A stretch of 64,000 nt of DNA from assembly GCA_001692895.1 (NCBI GenBank), contig KV748201.1:1054001-1118000 (forward strand), in the 5' to 3' direction. The position numbers and the translations under genes were made by a program. The DNA is from Cenococcum geophilum 1.58 (lineage: Eukaryota; Ascomycota; Dothideomycetes; Gloniales; Gloniaceae). This document shows, piece after piece, positions 11,635 through 23,555 of the stretch (positions are counted from its first letter, which is position 1; each line of letters starts with the position of its first letter). Under the pieces are notes generated by a model. It did no database searches. It was not told the origin of the DNA and worked only from the letters and a program-made list of their open reading frames with translations.

Positions 11635-12873
11635 TGTTGGTTCCTACCCTTTTCGAATTATGGTTTTTCTCTTAATGATTTTATCTTGCAAATGTATTGA
11701 TAATTATATTATTTTTGACAACCGTTGCTTTATGTATTAAATGAATGCTAGTCGTGCCAATAACCGCAGTACCAATACTATTCATTCTCGGTGATCTCGT
11801 TGATGTCATCCAAAGCGTTACTCTCTGTTTCAAATATCTGTAGTCTTATAGTTATACCGAAGATGGCAGATATGTAGAAGAGGCGAGGACAGAGGGGTGG
11901 CAGTATCTTAGGGGATATACATCCTTGTTTGGGGGTTTGGGTATTGATTCAATTGGAAACAGCGGGCGAACAATGAGAAGTGGAGTTGAAATAAGGACAC
12001 GAGATACTCGTGTCCTTTTGAAGTAAAGGGTTCTGTAGATTGAGTTTAGAACCATTGGAGCTAACTTAATGCTGATTCATATTATAAATCTGCGGTGAAT
12101 GTGTGGGGAGATAAATCCCCACTACACCTCATATACATATCCATACTGGTCTACTCTTAGTAATACCGCTAACTGCATGTAAATCCAGCTGTATTGTAGA
12201 TACGATCACAGTGATAGCTCACTGCAATCGCATTTATCGCGGAACTAGTCACGTTCATATTCTCAATGGAAACCCTTTGGCAACCTCCAGATGCAGCACA
12301 GCAGTCCATATATGTCGACCAAGATTGGATTTGCCTACCACCCTGTTTCTATTACCCATCACCCTGTCTCTGTTGCCTACCACCCTCCTTTGTTGCCTGC
12401 GCCTATCTCATGTATATATAATCTCTTTTTCCTTCATAGATTAATCGACACACGAGTTCCTGACCTATTATTTTCCGGCCAACAATATACGCTGCATAGC
12501 TCGATGCGCCAGTTCCGTGGAAATTCTCAAGGATTACATCCAATATTTCGAAAAGACTATTGTCGCAGTCTCCGGCTACACCACTGAAGGTTATACATTG
12601 CGTAATGTGGAATGGATAACCGACGATATTTACGAGGTTGAAGTCTTTCCACACTAGACGAAGCGTCAGCTACAGCAAAGACGTGATAGCATTTATGAAA
12701 TCATACCGATGTTTTCAATGCCTAATAATATTTAGAACATATCAACCAACAACCATATGGAATTGGAAATGTGATAGACTTATGTTCTAGGCCGCTACCT
12801 CCCCCATTTGGAGGATAACCAACCTGCTGACCGGTCCATGTCTTAATATATGCGGCTTATCTCGTTAAAAGAT
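11635..12873. other. Intergenic, one perfect hairpin, no gene seen
   Basis: Short open stretches at 12211-12654 lack recognisable motifs and overlap one another on both strands. A perfect inverted repeat lies at 11993-12017. I see nothing else. Confidence 0.55.
11993..12017. repeat. Perfect 11-bp inverted repeat with 3-nt loop
   Basis: AAGGACACGAG, then ATA, then CTCGTGTCCTT. It lies about 360 bp downstream of the vWA gene, in non-coding sequence. It could fold as a hairpin; no role is known. Confidence 0.8.
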
Positions 12874-13294
12874 CAGGGTTGCAAATCAATTAACTCAACT
12901 CGATTGAGGCCTTGAATCTGTTAGATTGAAAGCTTTATAAGCAGAGAGTCCAATTAATTAAATTGATTGAATTAATATTAAAGTTTTGGCACCTGTCGCA
13001 ACTAAATTTAACTAGTGTAGTAGTTAGTAACTATCACGAGTCTTGGTAGAGAGTTAATATAGGAAAACCTACCTAACGACGCCTAAATTATTCCCTACTG
13101 TTCTTCCTATTGCCCTGCCCTTAATATAGGTCTATTGTAAGTCTTAGCGTGGTATTAACTTACCTTCATACTATATTAATACCGTTTATTTCTTTACCGG
13201 CCGCTTTGACTACCTATCTATTATATTAATAATACCTTTTCTATCTTATAATCCACTGCTATTAAAGCTCTAGTTATATTAGACTAGGTGGTAC
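12874..13294 (-). mobile_element. hAT element fragment (transposase 3' end side)
   Basis: About 420 bp align by eye, with substitutions, to 59174-59590 of the hAT copy at 59174-62241 and, reversed, to 46085-46485 of the copy at 43333-46485. It begins with a degraded terminus (CAGGGTTG in place of CAGGCTTAG) and stops abruptly at about 13294. The other end of the element is absent, so this is a truncated third copy. Confidence 0.75.
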
Positions 13295-13295
13295 A

Positions 13296-13312
13296 GATTT
13301 GCTTCGCAAATC
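13296..13312. repeat. Perfect 7-bp hairpin next to the hAT fragment break
   Basis: GATTTGC-TTC-GCAAATC, flanked by further imperfect pairing (GGTACA / CTATACC). It sits exactly where hAT homology ends. Confidence 0.6.
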
Positions 13313-13403
13313 CTATACCTCTATCGTGCCGCGCGGCTCCCTGCTCCGCAGAAGATACAAACAAATCTACTGCTTTGAAGTCTTCCTAAATATAAAGGTT
13401 TAT

Positions 13404-13700
13404 GTAGAGCCTCATGCAGAGCTTTAAGTAGGCCTCGTGTAGAGCCTGATGTAGAGCTTCGAGCAGAGCCTCGTGCGGAGCCTCGAGCAGAGCTTCAAGG
13501 GGGAAACCTCCTTAGACCCTACATACTCTATTCACTGCGTAGGCAGAGCTCTCGCAGAGCCTTTGGTAGAGCCTTCAGTAGAGCTTTTGGTAGAGCTTTT
13601 GCAAAAATTTGTGTAGAGCTTCGTGTAGAGCTTCGTGTAGAGCTTCTATAGAGCTTCTATAGAGCCACGTGCAGGCGTGCAGGCGTGCAGGCGTGCAGAC
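13404..13700. repeat. Degenerate 12-bp minisatellite plus an 8-bp tandem repeat
   Basis: Variants of the 12-bp unit GTAGAGCTTCGT recur through 13404-13500 and 13545-13668. They are followed by four 8-bp units GTGCAGGC at 13669-13700, the last ending in AC. Read on the minus strand the array stays open and gives a HEALHEAL-type pattern, but it has no other sign of coding. Confidence 0.8.
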
Positions 13701-14934
13701 GTTCGTACGGGCGAGGGATAGGGTAAGTTTTTTCCATCCATTATACTCAATGCAAGTATGCCTCAATCCAGAAATAGCTGACAGTGAATGATGGACTAGT
13801 ATAAAGTTCCGCTGTCTGGCTTGTGCATTACAGATTCTTTCTTGTCGTGCTGCGCATATATCTAATGTGGGAAAATGGATATCGAGACCGGACAGCGAGC
13901 CTTTTCGATTAAAACGGCGGAGTTGATGAGTAGAAGATGTTGGCGGAAATGCTAGCAATGTCACTGACTGGAAGAAATCTAGGTCTCATTATATCTACTG
14001 AAAAAATATTGTAATAACCTTGTGCAATCATAACCGTCTTTTCTGGGAAGACGTGCTGTTGTGGTGTTAATTGATTCATTGTGCGGGAAAAGAAGGTCTT
14101 GTCCGGACCAACGAAGGTGCGGTTCTGTTTAGGAATCCACATTAAACACGGTTATTTCGGATAAGTTTCTCTGTAAAAACACGACTTTTTGTACGATGTG
14201 TTGATTTCATACGCTTTGGAAGCTGGTGTGGCTTTTTTAAGTTCAGATTGTCTTATTGGGTCTTTACTCCTACGCCTAGAAGTAGGTCCATAATATAGAC
14301 CAGAGTAAATTCGTAACTAAGACCAAAAGTTCGAAAATGGCTAGGTTATAAATCTCAAAATCCAAATAAAGAAGTATGATGGCAGAGCATATATGAATCT
14401 CAAGTGGAATATGCACCCATTGAATTCGCGGTGATGTGTAACAAAAGCGGTAATTCGCGCGATGTTGGAGCAGAGTCGTACCATTACTCCAGTCCACCAG
14501 GCCAAAGCTAGATCCACATGCGAGTCCTCGGCTTAGGGCAACGATCAGAGCTGAGATGAACTCCCCTCGTGTTTCACCCGAAAAAGATATGCCATGATAT
14601 GCCGAGACGGATGTCAGTGACGGAGCTGTCTAGAAATGGACACGATGGCCGCATTGTCGTCTGTGCTCCGTTAACCGATAAGAGGTAGCTCGCGCTTCAG
14701 ACTTTGCCTAGGCATCTCATGAACCGCGGGCAGCTGCTGCTAGGTNCATGTGAAGTCCACAGTCTGGGGAACCTGCAATTGCCTGAATAGGCCCTCCTGC
14801 ACACTACTTAACCGTCTCATCTGCAGCCTTGCTTACCTGCCCCGCGTACTCTGCCTACTATCAGAGCTTACCCCACCTCAATTGACCCTACACTCACCTT
14901 AACAAAACCTAATAGCAAACTCAATATAGCAAAC
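13701..14934. other. Intergenic, no gene seen
   Basis: Minus-strand open stretches at 13909-14142 and 14276-14497 show no conserved motif. One N is at 14746. The last 150 bp are pyrimidine-rich leader sequence of the next gene. Confidence 0.5.
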
Positions 14935-15576
14935 ATGGCTGCCCCCGAATCCGTAAAGATTGGAGATCTCACTGGCAACTGGGTCATGGTGCCTCTCCCT
15001 TCCCCCCGTCACCCCCTCCGCCACACCCCACTAACCCTCCTCCAGAATAAGTCCCTCTCAGGCGATACCGACTCCGTCCTCGCTCTACAAGGCGTCAGCT
15101 GGTTCCTCCGCAAAGCGATCGGTCTCGCCACCGTGACGCAGCACCTGAAACAGTACTTCGACGAAAAGGACCCCTCCATCACCCACATCGACTTTACGCA
15201 GACCATCACCGGCGGCATCAAAGGCACCACCGAGCTGCGCACCCTCGACTACCAGTGGCGCCCACACTCGGACTACCTCTTCGGCGACCTCAAGGGCCGT
15301 AGCCGCTGGATTAAGCTAGCGGACCTCAACGGGGCGGACGAGGATCAGAAGTTCCTGCGCCAGGACTGGTTGCCAGAGTCTGCGGAGGGCGAGATGGTTG
15401 AGAGCTATGTCGAGAATGATGATAAGGGTTGGACGGGGCACCAGGTTTGGGGTTTCCAGGAAATCGAGGTCGCAGAGAAGAAGGAGAGGCGGCATGTCAG
15501 GAATGTGGTTGTGAGGAAGGGAGACGACGTTCAAAGGGTCAAGTTGGTGTTTGATTGGGCGGGGAAGGATGAGTAA
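14935..15576 (+). CDS. Conserved fungal lipocalin-like protein of unknown function
   Basis: Two exons (14935-14988, 15046-15576) encode 194 residues. The 57-nt intron keeps the frame open and so looks like 19 extra codons, but it has a GT...CTAAC...CAG layout, and removing it gives WVMNKSLSGDTDSVLALQG, the conserved start of this family. Other family-like blocks are GVSWFLRKAIGLATVT, FTQTITGGIKGTTE and WTGHQVWGF. Alternating strands and conserved Trp residues suggest a small lipid-binding beta-barrel (inference). There is no signal peptide, so it is probably cytosolic. I recall the family as widespread in Pezizomycotina but know no tested function. Confidence 0.85.
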   Translation: MAAPESVKIGDLTGNWVMVPLPSPRHPLRHTPLTLLQNKSLSGDTDSVLALQGVSWFLRKAIGLATVTQHLKQYFDEKDPSITHIDFTQTITGGIKGTTELRTLDYQWRPHSDYLFGDLKGRSRWIKLADLNGADEDQKFLRQDWLPESAEGEMVESYVENDDKGWTGHQVWGFQEIEVAEKKERRHVRNVVVRKGDDVQRVKLVFDWAGKDE

Positions 15577-16292
15577 ATGGGTATGCATCTTATGGAAAGG
15601 GTTGATGAATTATTGACTGGGAGGGAAAGGCATAAGGGTATGAATGTGAAGGGTCGATAGACTTACCGTATGACTGGTAGTGGTGGAATTTCTTAAATAC
15701 CCTCAGGCTGGGATATCGGGAGGGTATGGCTATACAACACAGTACTGCTTATCGGGATACAATTCTCTGAACTTATCATTTGTTTTTATACTCTTTAATT
15801 GCACGGTAACAGGCTTTTATTGGGCTAAGTTCATCAACTACATCCCCTCCACTTTAGACAATAAAGGCCTATAAAAGTAGTTTTCAGAATACTAAGTTCA
15901 GATATACTGGTCAAACGTGTGTATAGCTGTATGTCTTTTACTTGCCTATATGCCAAGAAGTCAATTGGCAAGAATATGCGTTAGAATAGGCCTAGGCATT
16001 TCTCGTCTTAGTCAAGTACTGTTAACAGTTTGAAATTGCGTAGACTATTTGGTGAATGTTTATCTTCATATGGATGAGGTGTTGATAAGTTTCGTAGCTG
16101 CTGACAACTCTCTATACTTAAGATCAAGGCGTGAGCTGCTTCTAGGTAGTTCTCTGTATGCATGGAACCTGCTGCGGCGTCTTCTCAATGACTATTGTCA
16201 TTTCCATGAATCCATTTACTCCTTACGCCGTATACTCCATAGAGCCAATTCTCAAATCAAAACTGTTCAGCGATCCCCAGCAAAGCTCCCGC
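15577..16292. other. Intergenic between convergent genes, nothing seen
   Basis: 3' sequence of the lipocalin-like gene and of RFC2, which face each other here. Short open stretches carry no motif. Confidence 0.6.
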
Positions 16293-17646
16293 TCACCCGT
16301 CTGCCAACACACCTGCAATCCTCAACGCCAAATCAAGGATCGCCAAATGCTCATCCGCACCATCCACAAGCCTCTTATCCACCTCCGAAAATGCCATTGC
16401 AATCTTGCTCTTCTGCAGATCTCCAACCCTTTCATCGTAAAGGACTCGATCATACAGCTGCGCAACAGTTTGCGCCGCGCTCCACCCATCCGCAACCATA
16501 TCCTCAACCACCTCCGATATTTTATCATACTGCACTTTCCCTGGAATCCGAGGATGTATGGCGTCAAGCAGCCCTTCTAGGACATCGATCGGAATTACGC
16601 CAGCGATTTCCTGAATACTTCTTACAGACACTGCGCGTGTGTCATCATCATCTACGTCCATCTCATCCTCATTAGCCCCCTTCTTAGTCTCCATCGACCC
16701 GACTAGCCTCGCCGCCGATTGCAGAAACGTAATCGCCTTCCTCAGATCACCCTCCGCCACCTGGACCAACGCATCACTAACCCCCTTTTGCAATCTGACG
16801 CCCTCGACCTGCGCAATATGCTCCAACCTCGAAACCGCACTCCCCGCATCGAGACTCTTAAACCGAAACTTGCTGCACCGACTAGCGAGCGGATCGATAA
16901 TCCTAGTGACATAATTACAGACCAAGCAAAACCTTGTCATCCTCGAATACGTCTCCATGGTGCGCCGCAGCGCCGCCTGCGCATCCTGCGTCATGCTGTC
17001 CGCCTCGTCCAGAATCACAATCTTGAACGGCGGGCACGGGTACTTGTCGCGATACCGCACCTGCTTGCCGCCCTCCCCGTCCGGCCCGTCCACCATGACG
17101 CTCACGTTCGGCGCATTGCTGAGCTGCTGCCGCGCGAAGTCCTTGACTTTGGCGCGCACTATCGAAATCCCGCGCTCGTCCGAGGCGTTGAGTTCGAGCA
17201 CGCGCGAGCGGATGAGGTCGGGCCCGTACAGCTGCTTGGCGAGCGCGAGGATCGTCGAGGTCTTGCCGGTGCCGGGCGGCCCGTAGAAGAGCATGTGTGG
17301 GAGGTTGGTCGACTGCAGCGTGCGGCTGAGGATCTGGATGGTGTTGTCTTGCGCTGTGACTTCGGTGAGGGTTTTGGGCCGGCTGTTGAGGGCGGACGGA
17401 TGGGCCAGTTAGCATGCGTGCCTTGAGTAACTGAGTAAACTTGAATGGAAGCGGCGAAGGGAGGTTCCGGGAATGCTTGAGGTATTCTGCGCGGGTTTTT
17501 CTAGACTCCTAGTATTTGAAGAAAACTCACTATTTCTCAACCCATGGCTGCAATCGGTTCGTCTCTTGTTTTACAGTAGGTGCTTTAGATGAGCTTGCTG
17601 CTGCAGCTGCAGCTTGTCGTGCCTTGATATCAAAAAAATTGGCCAT
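16293..17646 (-). CDS. RFC2: Replication factor C subunit 2 (clamp-loader ATPase)
   Basis: Two exons on the minus strand (17646-17531 and 17382-16293) separated by a 148-nt intron encode 401 residues. RFC loads the PCNA clamp onto primer-template DNA in the nucleus; this is the Rfc2-type small subunit. The start gives MANFFDIKARQ and the joined exons read WVEKYRPKTLTEV, the RFC hallmark. The Walker A is FYGPPGTGKTS, the Walker B is ILDEADSM (a DEAD-type box) and sensor 1 is FCLVCNY, followed by the SRC arginine-finger motif (SRCSKFRF). An acidic insert (EDEMDVDDDD) of about 15 residues interrupts the lid region. NPL4 lies upstream on the same strand, about 480 bp away. Confidence 0.95.
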
Positions 17647-18129
17647 TGTGTTTTTCGAATTGTTGCGGGTTGATGATGCGGTCGTGGTATTGAAAGAAGA
17701 CGCGACGCGAAATTTAAGCTTTCGAAGTCCAATTATCTTTCTAATTATGGATTAGCGTGGATTAAGCATTAATTCACGGAATATCACTACCAAAGAATTC
17801 AATCGAGGAAACCGGCACCATTATTGCGCTATTCTAAGGCTGACCGGAATCTATTTAGACATTTTTCGTCCCATCAAGCCTCGCGCATCCAACGCAGGAT
17901 GACAAACCAGCTATTGAGCGCCCCTTTCCCTAATATGCAGCTTGAGACCCAACCATCCCCTTCCATCCCAGCCTTCCTACACAAATGCCCCGCTAGAAAG
18001 GTGAATAGAGATATACCGTGAGATGAGCGCGCGTCGCGTAGCCTATTTGATCGAACCTGCAAGAAAAATAAGAGTATAGCGACGAGAAGACGGTGGATAT
18101 CAGAGCTCAAAGGCACCCGGCACCCATTA

Positions 18130-20165
18130 TCACCTCAGGCTAACCCCCTTGACTCTCTTAGCAAGCTGTTCGGTGTCGGAACCGTATGAAGCGTCGCGAG
18201 ATGAAAGTAATGACGAGATAGAACGCTTAGGGGGTCGCTCACCACTTTCTTTTAGGATCGCAAGTAACGTCGCCCAACCAGAACTGTGCTGCAATTGGTA
18301 ACCGTCTGATAGATCGTGTTGACTTGCAACGCGGCAGAGAAGAGATTCTTCTTCCTATTAAGAAGTACATTATTTAGTTATAACATTTATATGCAATAGC
18401 GTAAAATATGGGAGTAATACCTTGCTTAGGATTCCCAGTCCGTGTAGGAAGCAGAGCAGATGGAAATCAGACACAGCGTTGAGGCCACTGGTAGTATTGA
18501 GTGCCAAACCGTTTGCTCTCGCATTAAGTTGTTTAGAGAGCATGGTAAGCTCCTGGCTCTGTCCCAGTACCTCTCGGTTTTCTATCGGGAATTTGGGTCC
18601 CACAAACTGCGGATTTGCTTCATTCGGGAAGCCATGGGTAAGAGTAACAAGAAGATAATCCACGGGGAAGGTCGGTTTTGCGTTTTCTTGAACGTTGGCA
18701 CCATACTCGTTTACTTTCCTATAAAAAACCTCTGGAATGTATTGTGCTTTGTTAAGGGCCTCATTGTCGTCTTCACTCTGAACGAGCATCACAGAAGGAT
18801 CCGCAGAAGGCTCTATAATGTCTGCTTTGACCATCTCCACTGCAGCATTTGAGACCTGGTACGAAGATATTGCAATACCACCATCCTCATCCCCGCTTAT
18901 GACACAGGTGACAAAATTGGAACCAAATTTGCCGGTATCGCTCCATTTCGTTGGCCTTGGGTATTTCGATTGATATCTGGCAGAGAATACGATCTCCAAT
19001 GATGATAGGAAATACGAGTCGATGTGACGCTTGCAGATCACAGAGCCGTCCCCTGCTTCAGCATCTAAGAGGTCAGTAAAGATAACACCAACCTTCTGCA
19101 TGCCGCATAACCTCGCAATTTCGTCCACTTCTTTCTCGTTCTCCCAATCCCCGAGCGATATACCGTCAACTTCATCAACTTGAGGAGGCTCGTAAATGGC
19201 TTCCACAACAGCTTTCGTTCCCAATGGCACTTCAGCATACTCTTCGTACCGCCCATACAAAAAACCTAATCTCTGGCAGCCCGAGTTCCTCCAGAAATCT
19301 AGCAATGAATTGATAAGATCCGGTGACGCGAATTCCACGTGGTCTACCATCCTAAACTCCTGCGGCTGGAGTGAAATCGCACTAGGCTGGCATTTTGTGC
19401 AGATTCCCTCTGGGAATGGTTTATGCCCGGATGGACAATCTGGGCGTACTCGATAGTACGGCTCACTTAACGGTGGCATATATGAGCTTCCCGACTCCGG
19501 TTTGTTCTTCGACGAATTGATCTTCCGTAAATACGAATGGAAGGAAAGATGTTTGATCTTTTTATCCAAAAGATATTCCGGTGAGTACGGTTCCAGTGGC
19601 ATGCAGTAATCACACATACCCTTGGGCCCATGCCTGCACATCTTCTGGTCGCGCGACCTGGGTATCTTGCCATCGAGCTTGTCTAATTTATCATCTAGTG
19701 GAGACTGCTTCACAACCTCCCACGGATTTTTTATATGCTGTGTAGGTGATCCTAGTGGAACGCGTACCACTGGCTCTTCTGAAGGCGACACCGCTCTGCC
19801 GTTCAACCGGTTGGACGTAGTTGTGGATATCGGAGAATTGTTGGAATGGCCATTCGATAGTAATTCTTGTTCTTGGAAGTCAAGGAATAGCTGCGCTCCA
19901 TTTCTGCGTGGCGCAAAGTGATTAGCTACACTTTGACTGTAGGGGACTCATCCTACCTCAGGCCGACCTGATCAAATGTAACGCCTTTGAGAATGCTAAG
20001 TTTTCGAGAGTCGCCGCCTTGCCGCTTGTTGCTGACAGTTATAGAATCTATGTCGATATTTTTAGGGAGCTTCTCAGCTACCTGTGGAATAATATCTGTG
20101 AAGGTGGTGTTGGGCTCGACTGTGAGACGAAACTGGCCGTCCCGGCTCACAAATCTGAGGATCAT
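18130..20165 (-). CDS. NPL4: NPL4, Cdc48/p97 cofactor in ubiquitin-dependent protein extraction
   Basis: Three exons (20165-19957, 19903-18421, 18354-18130) encode 638 residues. Npl4 pairs with Ufd1 to recruit ubiquitylated substrates to Cdc48 in ER-associated degradation. Residues about 1-80 are the ubiquitin-like domain; splicing the 53-nt intron restores [13 protein letters not shown]. Then come the zf-NPL4 cysteines ([29 protein letters not shown]) and the inactive MPN-type NPL4 domain ([18 protein letters not shown]). Exon 3 supplies the conserved C-terminus [17 protein letters not shown]. The 5' end lies 453 bp from the divergent SEC66 start, so the two may share a promoter. Confidence 0.95.
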
Positions 20166-20618
20166 AATGCGAGCTTCGGGTCGGATAGGAAATTAAAAGG
20201 TTCAGAGTAAAAAGAGTACAAATATGAAGGAAAATAGAGCGAGAAGGAACTAGGCAGAGCAAAACGCGTGGCCCTCCAGGTAGAGGGTGTGTAAGTCGTG
20301 GAAGGTTGTCGAATTAGGGTGGTAGGTGCTCGCAGACGTCAATCCGAGGCTTGGCCCAAATTCTGCCACCGCCGGAGCTCGACCTTCTCCGCGATTGAAA
20401 CTCTGGCCTTTAATATTTCGACAAAGGCCAACATCAGCCCCAGCGCACTTTATATTTTAGAATCCCTATTCGCAGGCGCAAACAACTCTTCCATGCAAGC
20501 GCGCTTCGCCGCAAATGCTTCAGCCGGTTGCATAAATCTCGTCGTGCATTCTCCCCTCCTCTGCCAGTGCATCCTCTAAAATCAAGCAACACACGCCGCG
20601 AGGTACTAACCACACAAA
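20166..20618. promoter_or_regulatory. Divergent NPL4/SEC66 intergenic promoter
   Basis: The 453 bp between two start codons facing away from each other must hold both promoters. No specific site was recognised. Confidence 0.6.
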
Positions 20619-21444
20619 ATGGTGGACTGGCTCGCCCTCAGCATTCCCTTCGCCTACCTTGGTATCCTTGTTGGCTCTCTCGCTGTCTTCAGCAATCTCT
20701 ACCGTAAAAACAAAGCCGCAAGAACTGCCTCGCTTGCTCCATGGTTCCCGCCTAACCTTCAACGTAACATCTACCTTACCCTATTACATCTCGAGCCCGA
20801 AGCTGGGTCCCCGAAAGTTCCCGACAGTGTTTTGAAAGCGGCGCTATTAAGAAGGGCGACTGAAGATATCCACAGGCTTGTTCAAATTCGAAATGCGAAG
20901 CAGGCGCTGAGTACGCTTTTACAAAGGGGTAGCGTGGGAGACGATTTATGGCAGAGATTCCAGAGAGCTGAGAAGGAGATTGAGGAAGAATTAAGGGATG
21001 TTGTTAATGAGGTACGCTGCTCCTCCTGCTCCCCGTTCCTTATACCCTACTACACTCCCTTCATAGTGCAACAAATCAGAGTACTGATTCTCCCAGGCTA
21101 ACGCATTCTCTCCCAACTGGGGTGCCACCATCTTTCAATCTGCCTCCGAAATGGCCCAAAACGCCCACATGCGCACCCGAATTGACGAAATCCAAGCGCA
21201 AGCAGCACCGGAGAAAGAATGGTGGGAACGCAGGAAAGCTGATATCCAATCTTCCTTCATGAAAGAGCTCGACGATGATGAAGCAGCAAAGCCAGCTCTC
21301 ACTGGAAGTAGCAGCACCAACAATGTTAAGCAAGTCCCAGCAAAGGGCGGTAGTGACGATGATGCAGTGCTGGTTGAGGCAGGTGGACCAGCAGCACCAA
21401 CCCAGGGTGGAGGAAAGGGGAAAAAGAAGAAGGGAAAGAACTGA
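20619..21444 (+). CDS. SEC66: Sec66/Sec71, subunit of the post-translational ER translocon
   Basis: Two exons (20619-21011, 21097-21444) encode 246 residues. Sec66 belongs to the Sec62/63 complex that moves finished polypeptides into the ER. An N-terminal membrane segment (about 3-25, WLALSIPFAYLGILVGSLAV) is followed by conserved blocks APWFPPNLQRNIYLTLLHL, VPDSVLKAALLRRA and QRGSVGDDLWQRFQ. The spliced junction reads VVNEANAFSPNW. The tail is low-complexity and lysine-rich (KGKKKKGKN). It is convergent with the Vps3844-family gene, 426 bp apart. Confidence 0.94.
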
Positions 21445-21870
21445 GCGGTGAGACCTTAAGTAGTCTCTAACTGAGTGCGTTGATCCTGGCGAGCGGGTAT
21501 AGTGGGGTTGCATTGCTGGTGTTTGGGCGTTCAGAGGGGTATCCCAAGCTTTTTCACTTTTACGTTTGACGGCACATTGGAGCGAATGATGAATAGCTTG
21601 CTCCAGGAGTCCTGTATATAAAACTCATGATCGGCTTGTGTTGTATTACTTGTTGCTTCAGCCGCAATATATCCAAACTGAATCATTGCCATTGGTAATG
21701 TGGACAGTTTTATTATTGAAAATGCCATTTCCGTCTTTGATCGGAATACGAGCAATATACGCCATCAAACCGAGTAACGAGGAACAAACAAGTCGTGATG
21801 ATACAGGCATGGCGCTCACACAGATCCTGAAGCAAGTGTCCAAATATACAACTCAACCCACATCCTAGGC

Positions 21871-23237
21871 TTACTTTCGTGTTGGTCCACTCACTCCCGC
21901 ACCGATTACACTCGGTAGTTCTTCGCTTCCCATGCTATACAACATCCCAATCCCGCTGCTGACAAGAAAGACCAGCACGACTGTTGACCCCGCGAACAAC
22001 CAAAACGGCGCCACAACATCCTTCTTCTGACACGCTGGCCCGCCATAATGCGTCGTTTTAACCGTGCCGTCACCATTATTGACGACGGTAGGTTTACAGG
22101 CGCAGCTGTAGCAATCGTTGTACTTACCTTTACCGCCAGCTCTCTGTTCACCTTTGCGTGCAAGTTGGCATTGGCCATGACTGCTGCAGTTATGGGTACT
22201 GATTTGGCAGGCCGATAGAGAGTCAAAACAGGAAGGAAGAATACCAAGGACAGGTTTGGCGTAGACATGAGGAGAATTAGTGTCTAAGCTAGTGGAGAAG
22301 TTCACGTTGGAGGAAGCTTCTGGTGCAGCTGGTGACGAGAGAATTGCTTCGGGATTCTGGCGGCGGGGCTGATTTTGTGCACGACTAGGGAGAGGGTAGA
22401 CGTCATAGGAGTTTGCGGAGCGCTTTGTGTTGATGGAAGTAGAAGGAGGCATGATCACTATAGTGAGGGAGAAGCCGACACGTTCGGCCTGCTGGAGGAG
22501 TGCTTGAAAAGTCGTTTGGAGGACAGAAGTCGCTTGTCCATACGTCTTAGCAACAGTCTGAATATGTTGTTAATAGTCGTATAAGTAAAGCATAAGGGTA
22601 ATACAAACCTCTAAGGACTCAATATGTAGGAACGTTATATGATTGTGAGTACTGATCGAACTAGGCTGTCCTGCTACCCTCAACTCCTCTCCAATAACAA
22701 GATCAGAGTTATAGTTTGTTAACAGCGGATCTGGGACTTCGGGAAGACTATCTGCCTGAAGCATGAAGTCCTCGAGCAAGCGGGCGTTGGAGGAAGCCGG
22801 AGGCGGGTTGGTAATAGAAAACTCAGAATAGCCGCTGGACACGGGTATGATCTCTTTGGGATGCCTTTTTAGCAAGGACATTATGGCAGGCCTAAGTAGT
22901 GCTCACCTTCAGCGTTCTCTACTCCTTCGACTATTATTATAGCATGCGCATTGTTGCTCTCCCGAGCTCCACCAAAAAGCTGCTGTGGCGCTCCTCCATA
23001 TTGATTTAGTTGGTGAATAACCTCTTCATTCGCATTTTTTAAATTATGAAACTGCGATAACCCCAGCCTCTGGGCAAATATTAATCGAGCTGTCTCCGGA
23101 TTGACTGATGAAGGTAGCTGTTTGCCCGCGGCTTTCGTTGTAGAATCCCAGACATAAACGCGACCGATATCTGAAGATGATGCCGCCGAAGCTGCACAGT
23201 ATAGCAATGAGAGAATGAAGCCCCAGGACGGCTTCAT
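21871..23237 (-). CDS. Vps3844 (DUF3844) family secretory-pathway membrane protein
   Basis: Three exons (23237-22907, 22853-22609, 22557-21871) encode 420 residues. The start at 23237 gives a signal peptide (MKPSWGFILSLLYCAASAAS). The lumenal region follows, then a cysteine-rich EGF-like stretch (CFDSLSACQISTHNCSSHG; CYSCACKPTVV), then the conserved block CQKKDVVAPFWLFAGSTVVL that runs into a single membrane helix and a short tail MGSEELPSVIGAG. These are the defining features of the fungal Vps3844 C-terminal domain, linked by name to vacuolar sorting; I know little direct functional work. The first intron was placed at the AAAG acceptor because only this restores the frame. It shares a 318-bp divergent promoter with the next gene. 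Confidence 0.88.
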
Positions 23238-23555
23238 CTTGACGAATGGTGGTGGTGATGCAGATAGAGCTGGGGGCTTCAGATAACGAACGTCAGTCAA
23301 AGGAAGCCTCGATCTGCGCAACCACGGGACTTTCCGCTCCGCAACGCCGCCGCTGCTTTCACTGCCTTTCGAGATTCTCTGCTATTTCGTAGTTTCATTT
23401 CACCACCACATCCACCCACTTGGTTCTATTCTTTTAATTTCAAGATATATCTTTTTTTTCCAGCGTCTCATTCTCATTAGCCTCAATTCCATGTCCTTAC
23501 TCTCTCTTTATACCCTTGCATAGAGCCATAGTCTCATTGTGGAGCAATCCTTCAC
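23238..23555. promoter_or_regulatory. Divergent promoter between the Vps3844-family and mitochondrial-type genes
   Basis: 318 bp between start codons facing away from each other. Pyrimidine-rich tracts (23430-23520) precede the plus-strand gene. No specific site recognised. Confidence 0.55.

Noticed and set aside
12211..12654. Overlapping ORFs on both strands
   Set aside because: No family signal; mutually exclusive frames; composition not gene-like.
13404..13700. CRISPR-like array
   Set aside because: No unique spacers, degenerate short units, eukaryotic context; it is a minisatellite.
16719..17426. 235-codon plus-strand ORF
   Set aside because: Antisense shadow of the GC-rich RFC2 exon.
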